Assembly: GCA_048266425.1 (NCBI GenBank)
Contig: JBLWZN010000009.1
Location: 32,043 to 96,042 of the forward strand
Length of the DNA: 64,000 nt
Direction of reading: 5' to 3'
Origin: Cerina sp048266425
Lineage (GTDB): Bacteria; Bacteroidota; Bacteroidia; Flavobacteriales; Flavobacteriaceae
Part shown: piece by piece, positions 9,649 through 18,308 of the stretch
How positions within the stretch are numbered: the stretch's first letter is position 1
Layout: each line of letters opens with the position of its first letter
The notes under the pieces: generated by a model
Database searches by the model: none
The model's input: only the letters and a program-made list of their open reading frames with translations
What the model was told of the DNA's origin: nothing
Position numbers and translations under genes: made by a program

Positions 9649-10314
9649 ATGCGACATTTAGAATTTCTTCTTTTATCCTGTATTGTGCTGGTTTCCAGCA
9701 GCTGCCAATCTAAGGGTAAAAGCGAAAAGGCCATCTTAAAGGAAACAAGGACAGAGGCCCAGATCGATGGAAAATATGAAACAGCCTATTTTGCCTCTGG
9801 ATGTTTTTGGTGTGTGGAAGCTATTTTTGAAAGTGTAAAAGGGGTGAAGGAAGTTATTTCCGGCTACTCCGGCGGTACGGAGAAAAACCCGACTTACGAA
9901 GAGGTGGGGCGCGGATTGACCCATCATGCGGAATCCGTCGAAGTTTTTTATGACCCCAAAGAGGTCTCCTACGAAACCTTGGTAGCTGTATTTTTTGGCT
10001 CCATGGACCCTACCGCCTTAAACTACCAAGGACCAGATCATGGGGCACAGTATCGGTCCATTGCCTTTTACAAAAATGATTCCGAAAAGAAGACTATAGA
10101 GAATTATATTGCCAAGTTGGAAGCGGAGAAAGTATATAACAAACCTATAGTCACCCAAGTGGTCAAATTCAACCACTTTTATAAAGCAGAGGATTATCAT
10201 CAGGATTATGAAAAGCATCATCCCGATAACCCATATATACAAAATGTTTCCGTTCCGAGATTGGAAAGTTTCAAAAAAAAGTTTCCAGAACTTCTGAAAT
10301 CGGACCTACACTAA
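9649..10314 (+). CDS. msrA: Peptide-methionine (S)-S-oxide reductase MsrA, exported
   Basis: A 221-residue enzyme that repairs Met-S-sulfoxide in proteins. The catalytic motif GCFWCVEA is at residues 51-58, with the nucleophile Cys52. Other family motifs are SGYSGG, EVFYDP and HHPDNPY. The N-terminus (MRHLEFLLLSCIVLVSSSCQ) is a signal peptide with a weak lipobox ending in Cys19, so the protein probably works in the periplasm, as a lipoprotein or soluble. It is alone, with its own terminator. No MsrB domain or gene is adjacent. Confidence 0.93.
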   Translation: MRHLEFLLLSCIVLVSSSCQSKGKSEKAILKETRTEAQIDGKYETAYFASGCFWCVEAIFESVKGVKEVISGYSGGTEKNPTYEEVGRGLTHHAESVEVFYDPKEVSYETLVAVFFGSMDPTALNYQGPDHGAQYRSIAFYKNDSEKKTIENYIAKLEAEKVYNKPIVTQVVKFNHFYKAEDYHQDYEKHHPDNPYIQNVSVPRLESFKKKFPELLKSDLH

Positions 10315-10337
10315 TCCAGACAGACGAGGGAATAAGC

Positions 10338-10364
10338 AAAGCGACCTATAAAGTCGCTTTTTTA
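10338..10364 (+). terminator. Rho-independent terminator after msrA
   Basis: The arms AAAGCGAC and GTCGCTTT surround a 7-base loop and run into a T tract. Confidence 0.8.
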
Positions 10365-10455
10365 TTTTTGGGTACAAAATCCCACATTTGAGGTGTAATA
10401 GCAAACTGAAATGGCCAGTGGGTTATTTGGATTGCCATGCAACCGTATCACAGGA

Positions 10456-11196
10456 TTAAAAGTCGAGCTTCTTTTTGCGAAGTTCAAAGTTCTGGCCCAA
10501 ATATACTTTTCGTACCATTTCGTCGGCGGCCAGATCTTCCGGTATGCCCGACTTAAGGATTCCGCCTTCGAACATAAGGTAGGAACGTTCCGTAATGGCC
10601 AGGGTTTCTTGTACGTTGTGATCGGTGATCAGGATACCGATGTTCTTGTTTTTTAACTGGGCTACGATACGTTGTATATCCTCAACAGCAACGGGATCCA
10701 CACCTGCAAATGGCTCGTCCAAAAGTATAAACTTGGGGTCGGTTGCCAGTGCCCGTGCAATCTCGGTCCGTCTGCGCTCCCCTCCTGAAAGAAGGTCTCC
10801 CCTGTTTTTACGGATATGTCCCAATCCAAACTCATCAATAAGCGATTCCATCTTCATCTCCTGTTCCTTTTTGGTAAGCTTGGTGAGTTGTAGAACGCTC
10901 AAAATGTTTTTTTCGATGCTCAGCTTCCTGAAAACAGAGGCTTCCTGGGCTAGATAGCCAATTCCATTTTGGGCCCTTTTGTACATTGGGAAATTGGTAA
11001 TTTCCATATCGTCCAAATAAATGGCCCCTCCGTTGGGTTTAATGAGCCCCACAATCATATAAAAGGAGGTTGTTTTTCCTGCGCCGTTCGGCCCTAGAAG
11101 TCCCACTATTTCGCCGCGGTTTACCTCAAGGGAAATCCCCCTGACTACCTGCCGACCTCGGTAAGACTTCATTATGTTTTCTGCCCTGAGCTTCAT
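10456..11196 (-). CDS. lptB: LPS export ABC transporter ATP-binding protein LptB
   Basis: A 246-residue ABC ATPase: Walker A GPNGAGKTTSFYMI near residue 36, the LptB-type signature LLSGGERRRTEIARAL, Walker B ILLDEPFAGVDPVAV and switch His in ITDHNV. The GERRR signature and the DPFAGVDP-type D-loop distinguish LptB from general ABC ATPases. It powers LptFG in moving lipopolysaccharide from the inner membrane to the cell surface. It is downstream of tatC and kdsD on the same strand, separated from tatC by a 275-base spacer with no convincing gene. kdsD, which serves Kdo synthesis, gives a consistent LPS context. Confidence 0.93.
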   Translation of the reverse strand: MKLRAENIMKSYRGRQVVRGISLEVNRGEIVGLLGPNGAGKTTSFYMIVGLIKPNGGAIYLDDMEITNFPMYKRAQNGIGYLAQEASVFRKLSIEKNILSVLQLTKLTKKEQEMKMESLIDEFGLGHIRKNRGDLLSGGERRRTEIARALATDPKFILLDEPFAGVDPVAVEDIQRIVAQLKNKNIGILITDHNVQETLAITERSYLMFEGGILKSGIPEDLAADEMVRKVYLGQNFELRKKKLDF

Positions 11197-11471
11197 TTTT
11201 GGATGCTTAAAACTAAGTATTTTATCTTGAACCCAAACAAACCTTACGGGATTGTTCGGATTTAATATTGTTTGTGTTTTTATGACCTAAGCAGTACCAT
11301 CACCGATGGTTTCTTTTGCAACTGCCAACTGCCAAAGGTCTATATTCTATAATTTATTCCCTATTTTTTTGTCTTGGTTCTTGATTCTTCTTAATGATTA
11401 CTCTGAAAAAACTAAATTTCTAAAACCCATAAACCAATAAACTTTTGTCTTAACTTTTTGGTCCATTAACC

Positions 11472-12320
11472 CTATTCTTTCTTCACCAATCCTTTCTTTG
11501 CTTTCATTTCCTTCTTGGCTTCCTGACGGAGAACATAGGCGGAAATGTATATACTGGCTTGGTAAAGGATCAGGATCGGGATGGATACGACCACCTGGCT
11601 AGCAATATCTGGCGGGGTAATAATGGCCGATACCACTAGAACCACTACCAAGGCCATTTTTCTATATTTTTTTAAAATTGTTGGGGTTACCAGCCCAATT
11701 TTGGTCAAAAAGAAGATGATTATGGGCAGTTCAAAGACCAATCCAGAGGCTATGACCGCAGAACGGAGGGTTGAAATATATGAGGTGATATCAAATTGGT
11801 TTTGGACTTCCGCACTCACTTGATAGGTTCCCAAAAAATTTATGGAGAGTGGGGCCACCACGTAGTAGCCAAAAAGTACCCCCAAGAAAAACAAGAAGGA
11901 TGCTACTAGGATAAACCCCCTGGAATTCTTACGTTCCTTCTCGTACAGACCGGGACTTATAAACTTCCAAAACTCGTAGATTACATAGGGGAAGGCTATT
12001 ATGAAACCTGCCCATATGGAGGTCCATATATGGGCGGAAAACTGTCCGGCCATGGTTCGGCTCTGTATTATAAAAGGGAGTTCGTCCGCACAGAAATCGG
12101 AATCTATGTTTATGTAGGTCGCGAGTTTACAGAAAAATTTATAGGTGGGAAAGCTCATGTGCTTTGGCCCAAAAATAATCGTGTCAAAAATAAAGCCCCT
12201 AAAGAGAAAGGCAACGCAGGCGATGATAAGTATGGCAGCGGTAGAACGTATCAAATGCCATCTCAATTCCTCCAAATGGTCCAGAAAGGACATTTCATTG
12301 TGATCCTGTTTTTTTTTCAT
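11472..12320 (-). CDS. tatC: Twin-arginine translocase subunit TatC
   Basis: A 282-residue polytopic membrane protein with six hydrophobic segments, the core receptor of the Tat pathway for folded proteins. The N-terminal signature MSFLDHLEELRWHLIRS and the first-periplasmic-loop motif FISPGLYEKERK are the conserved TatC elements. The C-terminal tail is Lys/Glu-rich. The ATG overlaps the kdsD stop by one base (TAATG), pointing to translational coupling. The small TatA-type subunits are not in the window. Confidence 0.93.
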   Translation of the reverse strand: MKKKQDHNEMSFLDHLEELRWHLIRSTAAILIIACVAFLFRGFIFDTIIFGPKHMSFPTYKFFCKLATYINIDSDFCADELPFIIQSRTMAGQFSAHIWTSIWAGFIIAFPYVIYEFWKFISPGLYEKERKNSRGFILVASFLFFLGVLFGYYVVAPLSINFLGTYQVSAEVQNQFDITSYISTLRSAVIASGLVFELPIIIFFLTKIGLVTPTILKKYRKMALVVVLVVSAIITPPDIASQVVVSIPILILYQASIYISAYVLRQEAKKEMKAKKGLVKKE

Positions 12321-13285
12321 TATATAATACCTTCTTTTATTAGGTTGTGTAGATGTACCACACCAATGTAATTTTCTTTTTCCATGGCCAATAGTTGGGA
12401 AATGCCATTATCCTGCATAATTTCCATAGCCTTTATGGCCAGGACATCGGCCCCTATTGTTTTAGGATTTGAAGTCATGATATCCCTTGCCGTCAGCCCA
12501 ATAATGTTGTCATATTTATAGAGCATTCTGCGTATGTCCCCATCCGTAATTATCCCCACTAGTTTATCATGGTCCAGAACGGCCGTGACCCCTAGCATTT
12601 TCTCCGATATTTCGACAATTACCTGCCGAACATCGGTATCTATGTGTACTACTGGTTTTAGATTGTTTTGAACGATATCGGTTACGCGCAGGTATAGTCT
12701 TTTCCCCAGTGCTCCCCCGGGATGGAACTTAGCGAAATCCTTACTGCTAAACCCTCGGAGTTCCAAAAGGCAAATGGCGAGTGCGTCGCCCAACACCAAC
12801 TGGGCAGTTGTACTTGTAGTAGGTGCAAGATTATTGGGGCAGGCTTCCTTTTCCACATAGGTGTTCAGCACGTAATCGGATTGAACGGCGAGAAAGGAAT
12901 CCTTGTTCCCTGTCATTCCGACCAGCTTATTGGTTCCCCGCTTAATCAGGGGTACCAACATTTTGATCTCCGGAGTGTTTCCGCTCCTGGAAATGCAGAT
13001 TACCACATCATTCTCCTGAATGGTGCCAAGATCACCATGGATGGCATCCGCGGCGTGCATAAAAATGGCGGGGGTTCCGGTGGAGTTTAGGGTGGCCACT
13101 ATTTTTGAGGCTATGATGGCACTTTTTCCCACTCCGGTAACAACTACCCGTCCCTTGGAATCCAAAATGGCGTGGATCGTTTTTGGAAAATCATCATCCA
13201 ATTGGGAAATCAAATTGTCGACTGCCCGTCCCTCTATTTCTATGGTTCGTCTCGCTATGTCAAGTATAGCATTAGTGTCGCTCAA
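12320..13285 (-). CDS. kdsD: Arabinose-5-phosphate isomerase (KpsF/GutQ family)
   Basis: From the TTG at 13285 the protein is 321 residues, the normal family length. It interconverts ribulose-5-phosphate and arabinose-5-phosphate, the first step towards Kdo for LPS. The SIS domain carries GVGKSAIIASKIV and a pattern with FMHAADAIHGDLG; two CBS domains follow (about residues 205-320). The only in-frame ATG upstream, at 13492, would add about 70 residues of non-family sequence and overlap the divergent recQ gene. TTG is therefore preferred. It is coupled to tatC. Confidence 0.9.
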   Translation of the reverse strand: MSDTNAILDIARRTIEIEGRAVDNLISQLDDDFPKTIHAILDSKGRVVVTGVGKSAIIASKIVATLNSTGTPAIFMHAADAIHGDLGTIQENDVVICISRSGNTPEIKMLVPLIKRGTNKLVGMTGNKDSFLAVQSDYVLNTYVEKEACPNNLAPTTSTTAQLVLGDALAICLLELRGFSSKDFAKFHPGGALGKRLYLRVTDIVQNNLKPVVHIDTDVRQVIVEISEKMLGVTAVLDHDKLVGIITDGDIRRMLYKYDNIIGLTARDIMTSNPKTIGADVLAIKAMEIMQDNGISQLLAMEKENYIGVVHLHNLIKEGII

Positions 13286-13456
13286 GGTAATTGTATCGTT
13301 AGGTATTGCATTCCAAAAGGAATGTATTATCTTTAAGTTCGTAAAATTACGTAAACTTACTTTTATAGCATATTTTAAATTCCACCAAAATAAAATATCA
13401 TTATTTATTTCCCAAACGTCCAAAAAGCCGTAACTTAATAATTTCAATTTTGGATA

Positions 13457-15697
13457 TTGGAAAGGCAAAATAATAACAAAACAGTAATACACGGTATAGC
13501 TTTGAATGAGATTGATTTACATGCCGCTTTAAAAAAATATTTTGGGTTTACCCAGTTCAAGGGTCTTCAAAAAGATGTCATTACCAGCATTTTACAAGGA
13601 AAAAATGCGTTTGTAATTATGCCCACAGGAGGTGGAAAGTCACTCTGTTATCAGCTCCCTGCACTTATGCAGGAGGGAACGGCAATTGTTGTCTCCCCGT
13701 TGATAGCCTTAATGAAGAATCAAGTCGATGCCATACGCGGGGTTTCTTCCGAACATGGCGTGGCCCATGTGCTAAATTCATCATTGACAAAAACAGAGAT
13801 CAAACAGGTAAAAAAAGATATAAAGGAAGGTGTCACCAAACTGCTTTATGTCGCCCCGGAGTCCTTGACCAAGGAGGAATATGTGGATTTTTTGCATTCG
13901 GTCCCAATCTCTTTTATGGCCGTTGACGAGGCCCATTGTATATCCGAATGGGGACATGATTTTAGGCCCGAATACCGAAATCTTAAGTCGATCGTCAATC
14001 GTTTGGGAGATGGGATTCCGATAATTGGACTTACGGCCACGGCCACCCCCAAGGTACAGGAAGACGTGATAAAAAACTTGGGGATTACTGGGGCCACGGT
14101 ATTTAAGGCTTCCTTTAACCGGCCAAACCTATATTATGAGGTTAGGCCCAAGACCCAAAATATAGATGCCGATATTATCCGTTTTGTTAAGCAGAATTCA
14201 GGAAAGTCGGGAATAATTTACTGCCTGAGCCGGAAAAAGGTTGAAGAATTGGCCCAGGTCCTCCAGGTAAATGGCGTAAGTGCAGTTCCATATCATGCAG
14301 GGTTCGATGGTAAGACCCGATCGCGATATCAGGATATGTTCCTAATGGAGGAAGTGGATGTAGTAGTGGCCACGATTGCATTTGGAATGGGAATCGATAA
14401 GCCCGATGTGCGATTTGTAATCCACCATGATATTCCCAAAAGTATTGAGAGCTACTATCAAGAAACCGGCCGTGCCGGTAGGGACGGTGGGGAAGGCCAT
14501 TGCCTTGCTTTCTATTCCTATAAGGATATTGAAAAATTGGAAAAATTTATGTCGGGCAAACCGGTTGCCGAACAGGAAATCGGTAACGCGCTTTTACAGG
14601 AAGTGGTCGCCTATGCCGAGACCTCCATGTCCCGTAGAAAATTTATGCTCCATTATTTTGGAGAGGATTTTGATGAGATTAATGGTGCCGGTGCCGATAT
14701 GGACGACAATACACGTAATCCAAAGGAAAAGCAAGAGGCCAAGGAAGATGTCTTAAAATTGATACGTGTTGTACAAGGCACCCATGAAAAATTCAAATCC
14801 AAAGAGGTGGTAAAAACCTTGGTTGGCAAGGTCAATGCCATTATTTCTTCCCATAAGACGGATGAAAAGGATTTTTTTGGAATCGGTGCCGGAAAGGATA
14901 AAGGATACTGGATGGCCCTTATAAGACAGGTATTGGTAGCCGGTTACCTCAAGAAGGAAATAGAGCAGTACGGGATCTTGCACGTGACCAAAAAAGGAGC
15001 GGAGTTTTTAAAGAAGCCCACCTCTTTTATGATGACGAAGGATCACGTATACAATCAAGAAAATGATGACGCCATTGTGAGTGCGGCAAAATCTTCGGGC
15101 GGAGTGGCCGATGAGACTTTGTTGCGCTTATTGAAAGACCTTAGAAAAAGTGAGGCCAAGAAACTTGAGGTACCTCCCTATGTAGTCTTTCAAGACCCCT
15201 CTTTAGAGGATATGGCCTTAAAATATCCGATAACCACGGAGGAATTGGTGAATATCCATGGCGTGGGGGATGGGAAGGCCAAAAAATATGGCAAACCCTT
15301 TTTAAAGTTGATCGCCGACTATGTGGAGGAGAACGATATAATTAGACCCGACGATTTGGTAGTAAAGAGTACGGGAGCCAATTCCGGACTTAAGTTGTAC
15401 ATCATCCAAAATGTGGATAGAAAATTGCCTTTGGATGATATCGCTGCTGCCAAAGGATTGAGTATTAGTGAACTGATACAAGAAATGGAGCAGATAGTCT
15501 ATAGCGGTACCAAACTGAACGTGGATTATTGGATCGATGAGATCCTGGATGATGACCAGCAAGAGGAAATACATGAATACTTTTTGGAGGCAAAAACCGA
15601 TGATATTGAAGATGCCCAGAAGGAATTTGATGGAGACTACGAAGACGAGGAACTGCGGCTATACAGAATTAAATTTATAAGTGAAGTGGCAAACTAG
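13457..15697 (+). CDS. recQ: ATP-dependent DNA helicase RecQ
   Basis: Up to 746 residues. Motif I MPTGGGKSLCYQLP, the DEAH box VDEAHCISEWGHDFRPEY, SFNRPNLYYEVRPK and the motif VI region YYQETGRAGRDG identify RecQ, a 3'-5' helicase in recombination repair and fork restart. A winged-helix region follows, then HRDC-like sequence and an acidic C-terminal tail. The zinc-binding cysteines expected after the helicase core are missing: the segment reads RRKFMLHYFGEDFDE then GAGADMDDN. No ATG lies before the conserved N-terminus. The start must be non-ATG: TTG at 13457, or TTG at 13502, which gives a more family-like MNEIDLHAALKKYFGF. Confidence 0.93.
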   Translation: MERQNNNKTVIHGIALNEIDLHAALKKYFGFTQFKGLQKDVITSILQGKNAFVIMPTGGGKSLCYQLPALMQEGTAIVVSPLIALMKNQVDAIRGVSSEHGVAHVLNSSLTKTEIKQVKKDIKEGVTKLLYVAPESLTKEEYVDFLHSVPISFMAVDEAHCISEWGHDFRPEYRNLKSIVNRLGDGIPIIGLTATATPKVQEDVIKNLGITGATVFKASFNRPNLYYEVRPKTQNIDADIIRFVKQNSGKSGIIYCLSRKKVEELAQVLQVNGVSAVPYHAGFDGKTRSRYQDMFLMEEVDVVVATIAFGMGIDKPDVRFVIHHDIPKSIESYYQETGRAGRDGGEGHCLAFYSYKDIEKLEKFMSGKPVAEQEIGNALLQEVVAYAETSMSRRKFMLHYFGEDFDEINGAGADMDDNTRNPKEKQEAKEDVLKLIRVVQGTHEKFKSKEVVKTLVGKVNAIISSHKTDEKDFFGIGAGKDKGYWMALIRQVLVAGYLKKEIEQYGILHVTKKGAEFLKKPTSFMMTKDHVYNQENDDAIVSAAKSSGGVADETLLRLLKDLRKSEAKKLEVPPYVVFQDPSLEDMALKYPITTEELVNIHGVGDGKAKKYGKPFLKLIADYVEENDIIRPDDLVVKSTGANSGLKLYIIQNVDRKLPLDDIAAAKGLSISELIQEMEQIVYSGTKLNVDYWIDEILDDDQQEEIHEYFLEAKTDDIEDAQKEFDGDYEDEELRLYRIKFISEVAN

Positions 15698-15724
15698 AGC
15701 CGGCGAACCAAAATTGTTAAAGCC

Positions 15725-15762
15725 AAAAGCTCCCGAAAAATATGTTTTTTCGGGAGCTTTTA
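15725..15762. terminator. Terminator between convergent recQ and CCC-motif genes
   Basis: A strong hairpin with arms AAAAGCTCCCGAAAAA and TTTTTTCGGGAGCTTTT and a loop of about 4 bases. A/T tracts flank both sides, so it can act for recQ on the plus strand and for the small membrane-protein genes on the minus strand. Confidence 0.85.
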
Positions 15763-15781
15763 ATTTTAATGGAAGGTTCTG

Positions 15782-16084
15782 CTAGTTAAATCCCCCTGAA
15801 GAAATGAGGGCTACGATTACCCCAAAATACAAAATTGTGAGCAACAAAAGTATGATGGAAATTGCCAACCCTATGTACGATAGAATTCTTCCGGTTCTTA
15901 CGTTTTCATAACCTGTGTAATCGGCAGGTTCCTCTTGGTAAACCTTTTCGGCTTCCTTGGCCTGCACAAGGCCAATTATACTGAAAATGGCTGCAAATGG
16001 GCCACAGCAGGTTAGGGAGCCAATCAAGGCAATTATACCCATGGTCAATACGGTACTTGCCCCGGGGAGCGGTCGTTGGTTCAT
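15782..16084 (-). CDS. CCC-motif / DUF4190-like membrane protein
   Basis: 100 residues with two hydrophobic hairpins: residues 12-42, containing LIGSLTCCGPFAAIFSIIGL, and residues 70-96. Between them is a short polar loop with a pattern like KVYQEEPADYTGYENVRTGR. This layout is that of DUF4190/CCC-motif proteins common in Flavobacteriaceae. The function is unknown. It lies 15 bases after a second CCC-motif gene, apparently a paralogue, in the same minus-strand group as a DUF2752 gene. Confidence 0.75.
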   Translation of the reverse strand: MNQRPLPGASTVLTMGIIALIGSLTCCGPFAAIFSIIGLVQAKEAEKVYQEEPADYTGYENVRTGRILSYIGLAISIILLLLTILYFGVIVALISSGGFN

Positions 16085-16099
16085 TTTTTGGTTTTTTGG

Positions 16100-16432
16100 T
16101 TATTCTTCAATGCCCCATTGCTCGGACATTTCCCTTGACTTTTCCATTAAGGCGTCCCATCCTCCCATTTGGGAGATCGAATACAAAGTATAGAGGAAAT
16201 ATAGCACGCCCATTATCAACCCGATTATCGCTATAATCTTGGCCGTTTTCAATAGGCTATAATTGGAGTAAATTTCCGGATTTTCCCGATATTTCTTCTC
16301 GTCATTGTTCAGGAGGAAAAAGGCAATCCCCGATAACAGGACCGCAGGCAATCCCCCAATACAGCAGCATAAAAAAGAAAGAATGGCCAAAACCAAGGCT
16401 AAGGTTACATTCGGTAGTTTTTGTTGTTCCAT
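16100..16432 (-). CDS. CCC-motif membrane protein
   Basis: 110 residues. The first hydrophobic segment contains the three adjacent cysteines that name the family (LSFLCCCIGGLPAVLLSGIAFF). The loop NNDEKKYRENPEIYSNY parallels the loop of the downstream gene. A second segment (IIAIIGLIMGVLYFLYTLY) follows, then an acidic amphipathic tail. It is the middle gene of a three-gene minus-strand group. No function is established. Confidence 0.8.
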   Translation of the reverse strand: MEQQKLPNVTLALVLAILSFLCCCIGGLPAVLLSGIAFFLLNNDEKKYRENPEIYSNYSLLKTAKIIAIIGLIMGVLYFLYTLYSISQMGGWDALMEKSREMSEQWGIEE

Positions 16433-16456
16433 AATTTAAAAATGGTTTACTCGGTT

Positions 16457-16762
16457 TTAAATGAACTTTAAGATGTAATTGATCAATATTAATGCGACAC
16501 TTATTGTGGCTAACGTAATGATGATCCTGTTGGCATGCTTCAGGGGAAAAAAATTATCCCATAGCAAAAAGGCCAGCAGGGGGAACAGGGTGTAAATTGC
16601 GGGGTACATTTTAAAGGCTTCCACAAAATTTCCATCAAACAAAAGCAGAACCGAACGCTGGATCCCGCAACCCGGACATTCCAACCCAAAGATTGATTTA
16701 TTCAGGCAAGGAATCATAAAACTATTTAAAGCATACAAGACCATGGCTAGGGATATTTTCAT
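16457..16762 (-). CDS. DUF2752 membrane protein
   Basis: 101 residues from the ATG at 16762. The core motif FGLECPGCGIQRSVLLLF with the CPGCG pair, followed by a helix with the pattern AFKMYPAIYTLF, is diagnostic of DUF2752. Two or three hydrophobic segments make it an inner-membrane protein. An upstream ATG at 16816 would overlap the divergent gene at 16807, so the shorter form is chosen. It is first in the group with the two CCC-motif genes. Confidence 0.8.
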   Translation of the reverse strand: MKISLAMVLYALNSFMIPCLNKSIFGLECPGCGIQRSVLLLFDGNFVEAFKMYPAIYTLFPLLAFLLWDNFFPLKHANRIIITLATISVALILINYILKFI

Positions 16763-16806
16763 AGAATGCGGATTCCTGTACCGAAATTTAACATTAATTT
16801 TGTGGA

Positions 16807-17007
16807 ATGAAAACAAAACGAACCATTTATTTTTTACTCATCATATTGGGGGCCCTAATTATAGGAGTTGGTGAATCTTATTTTGAAAAGGAGTACGTCC
16901 TTAGTGTCGGTTTAATTTTTATGATGTTCGGTCTTTATAAATCTACACAAGTTTGGATCATGGATCGGGATCAAAACGAAGAAGAAAATGGAAACGAGGA
17001 ACTTTGA
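16807..17007 (+). CDS. Small two-helix membrane protein
   Basis: 66 residues with two hydrophobic segments (about residues 6-22 and 31-51) and an acidic tail (RDQNEEENGNEEL). The last 20 bases overlap the start of the Smr-domain gene, suggesting translational coupling. No named family is recognised. The real start could be a few codons later, but the ATG is well placed upstream of the first helix. Confidence 0.65.
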   Translation: MKTKRTIYFLLIILGALIIGVGESYFEKEYVLSVGLIFMMFGLYKSTQVWIMDRDQNEEENGNEEL

Positions 17008-17542
17008 CATTGGGGACAAGGTCGCTGTCTTGGACGATACGATTACCGGGAGGGTCGTCCAAACTTCACGGGACCAAATTACCATTGAAACCACCGATGG
17101 CTTCCCACTAAATTTCATGCCTTCCGAATTGGTAAAGATAAGGAGCAAGGATTCCTTTAAAATATCCAATATGGAAGTGGCCCGGGTCAAGGCGGATAAG
17201 GAGCCTCCAAAAAGGAATAGTTCCAAGCCCCAAAAGCCAAAGGAAAGATATGCCCCAAAAATGGAGGTGGATCTTCATATTGGTCAACTGGTAACATCCA
17301 GTAAGGGATTGACAAATTTTGATATTTTAAACTTGCAGCTGGAAACCGCCCAACGGCAATTGGAGTTCGCTATCCGAAAGCGCATCCAAAAGGTGGTTTT
17401 TATTCATGGGGTAGGGGAAGGGGTGTTAAAGGAAGAACTGAACTATCTGTTTAAGCGTTATGAAAATGTAAAGTTCTACGATGCGGACTACCAAAAGTAC
17501 GGTTTGGGAGCGACCGAGGTATATATTTTACAGAACCCTTGA
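16988..17542 (+). CDS. Smr-domain (MutS2 C-terminal-like) protein
   Basis: 184 residues, cytoplasmic. The N-terminus (FDIGDKVAVLDDTITGRVV) is a small beta-barrel-like domain with a KOW/SH3-like look. A Lys/Pro-rich linker leads to a C-terminal Smr domain: VDLHIGQLV supplies the DLH motif and VVFIHGVGEGVLKEEL the HGxG motif of Smr nucleases. Smr domains nick DNA or cleave RNA at stalled ribosomes. There is no MutS ATPase domain. The gene overlaps the small membrane-protein gene upstream. Confidence 0.85.
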   Translation: METRNFDIGDKVAVLDDTITGRVVQTSRDQITIETTDGFPLNFMPSELVKIRSKDSFKISNMEVARVKADKEPPKRNSSKPQKPKERYAPKMEVDLHIGQLVTSSKGLTNFDILNLQLETAQRQLEFAIRKRIQKVVFIHGVGEGVLKEELNYLFKRYENVKFYDADYQKYGLGATEVYILQNP

Positions 17543-17594
17543 TGTTCCCTTTTCGGATTAATTTTCAAGCCATTTAGAACTGTTCTTACAGTCT

Positions 17595-18107
17595 TTAGAG
17601 CCCTCCGCCAGGGATTATGGTAGTAAAGGTGCCGAAGTCGTTTATGCGGAGATCGGTAATCCTGCGGCCAGAGTCATCCACCAAGGAAATATCTTTCAAT
17701 TTGATCTCATGGGCGTAGGTTATGTTATCCTTGGTCGTGGTGGTTACTTGTACTTCACCTCCTTCTCCCTTGATTTCCTGAAGAACTACGGGCGTTATCG
17801 GTGGAATGGCATCACAAAAATAATTGGTGGTTACATTGTCGGAAAAGATTCGATAGGTGATTTGGGATTGTCCCGGCACCGAGCTCACTACAACGCCATC
17901 GGATACTTCATTTTTAATAATTCCACTCTGAAGGTTCAGGATCAGGGTTTCGTCTTGGTTTATCTTGAAATAAACGGTAGTGAGAATTGTCGCAGTGCCA
18001 CAGTATTGCAGGGCACTGTTATCGAAATCAATCGTCTCAATTTGTAAATCCCCATCATCACAGGAAATCAAAAGGAATAAAAAAGAAAAAACTGCTAATT
18101 TATACAT
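17595..18107 (-). CDS. Hypothetical lipoprotein
   Basis: 170 residues. The signal peptide MYKLAVFSFLFLLISC ends in a good lipobox (LIS-Cys16), followed by acidic DDGDLQ, so the protein is membrane-anchored. The rest is beta-rich, with a repeated pattern of short strands and two further Cys residues (ALQYCGTAT and NYFCDAIPP) that could form a disulfide. Similar lipoproteins occur across Flavobacteriaceae, but I know no function. It converges on the Smr gene and diverges from the cysteine desulfurase gene. Confidence 0.7.
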   Translation of the reverse strand: MYKLAVFSFLFLLISCDDGDLQIETIDFDNSALQYCGTATILTTVYFKINQDETLILNLQSGIIKNEVSDGVVVSSVPGQSQITYRIFSDNVTTNYFCDAIPPITPVVLQEIKGEGGEVQVTTTTKDNITYAHEIKLKDISLVDDSGRRITDLRINDFGTFTTIIPGGGL

Positions 18108-18273
18108 GAAGCAAATTTAATTCAATTCTGGTTCAGTATCCTAGGCCCTTCTTAAGAATTTATGATAAAAAAATAACTAAAGCCGGATGTAAACACATCT
18201 TTACAGGTCGCAGGGCAAGTAATGGAAAAGGTTTAATTTACTTCATTTGGATCATTTTCAGTTTTGAAAGTAT

Positions 18274-18281
18274 TAATTTTG
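18274..18281 (+). promoter_or_regulatory. Candidate -7 box (TAATTTTG) before the cysteine desulfurase
   Basis: TAATTTTG fits TAnnTTTG and lies 27 bases before the ATG. The nearest upstream TTTG (18246-18249) is 24 bases away, wider than the usual 19-21, so the assignment is tentative. Confidence 0.4.
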
Positions 18282-18308
18282 CAAAATATTTAAAACATTA
18301 CAGGTACA

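Noticed and set aside
11296..11310. ACCATC/GATGGT hairpin between tatC and lptB
   Set aside because: Only six base pairs and no T tract on the minus strand, so not a convincing terminator or operator.
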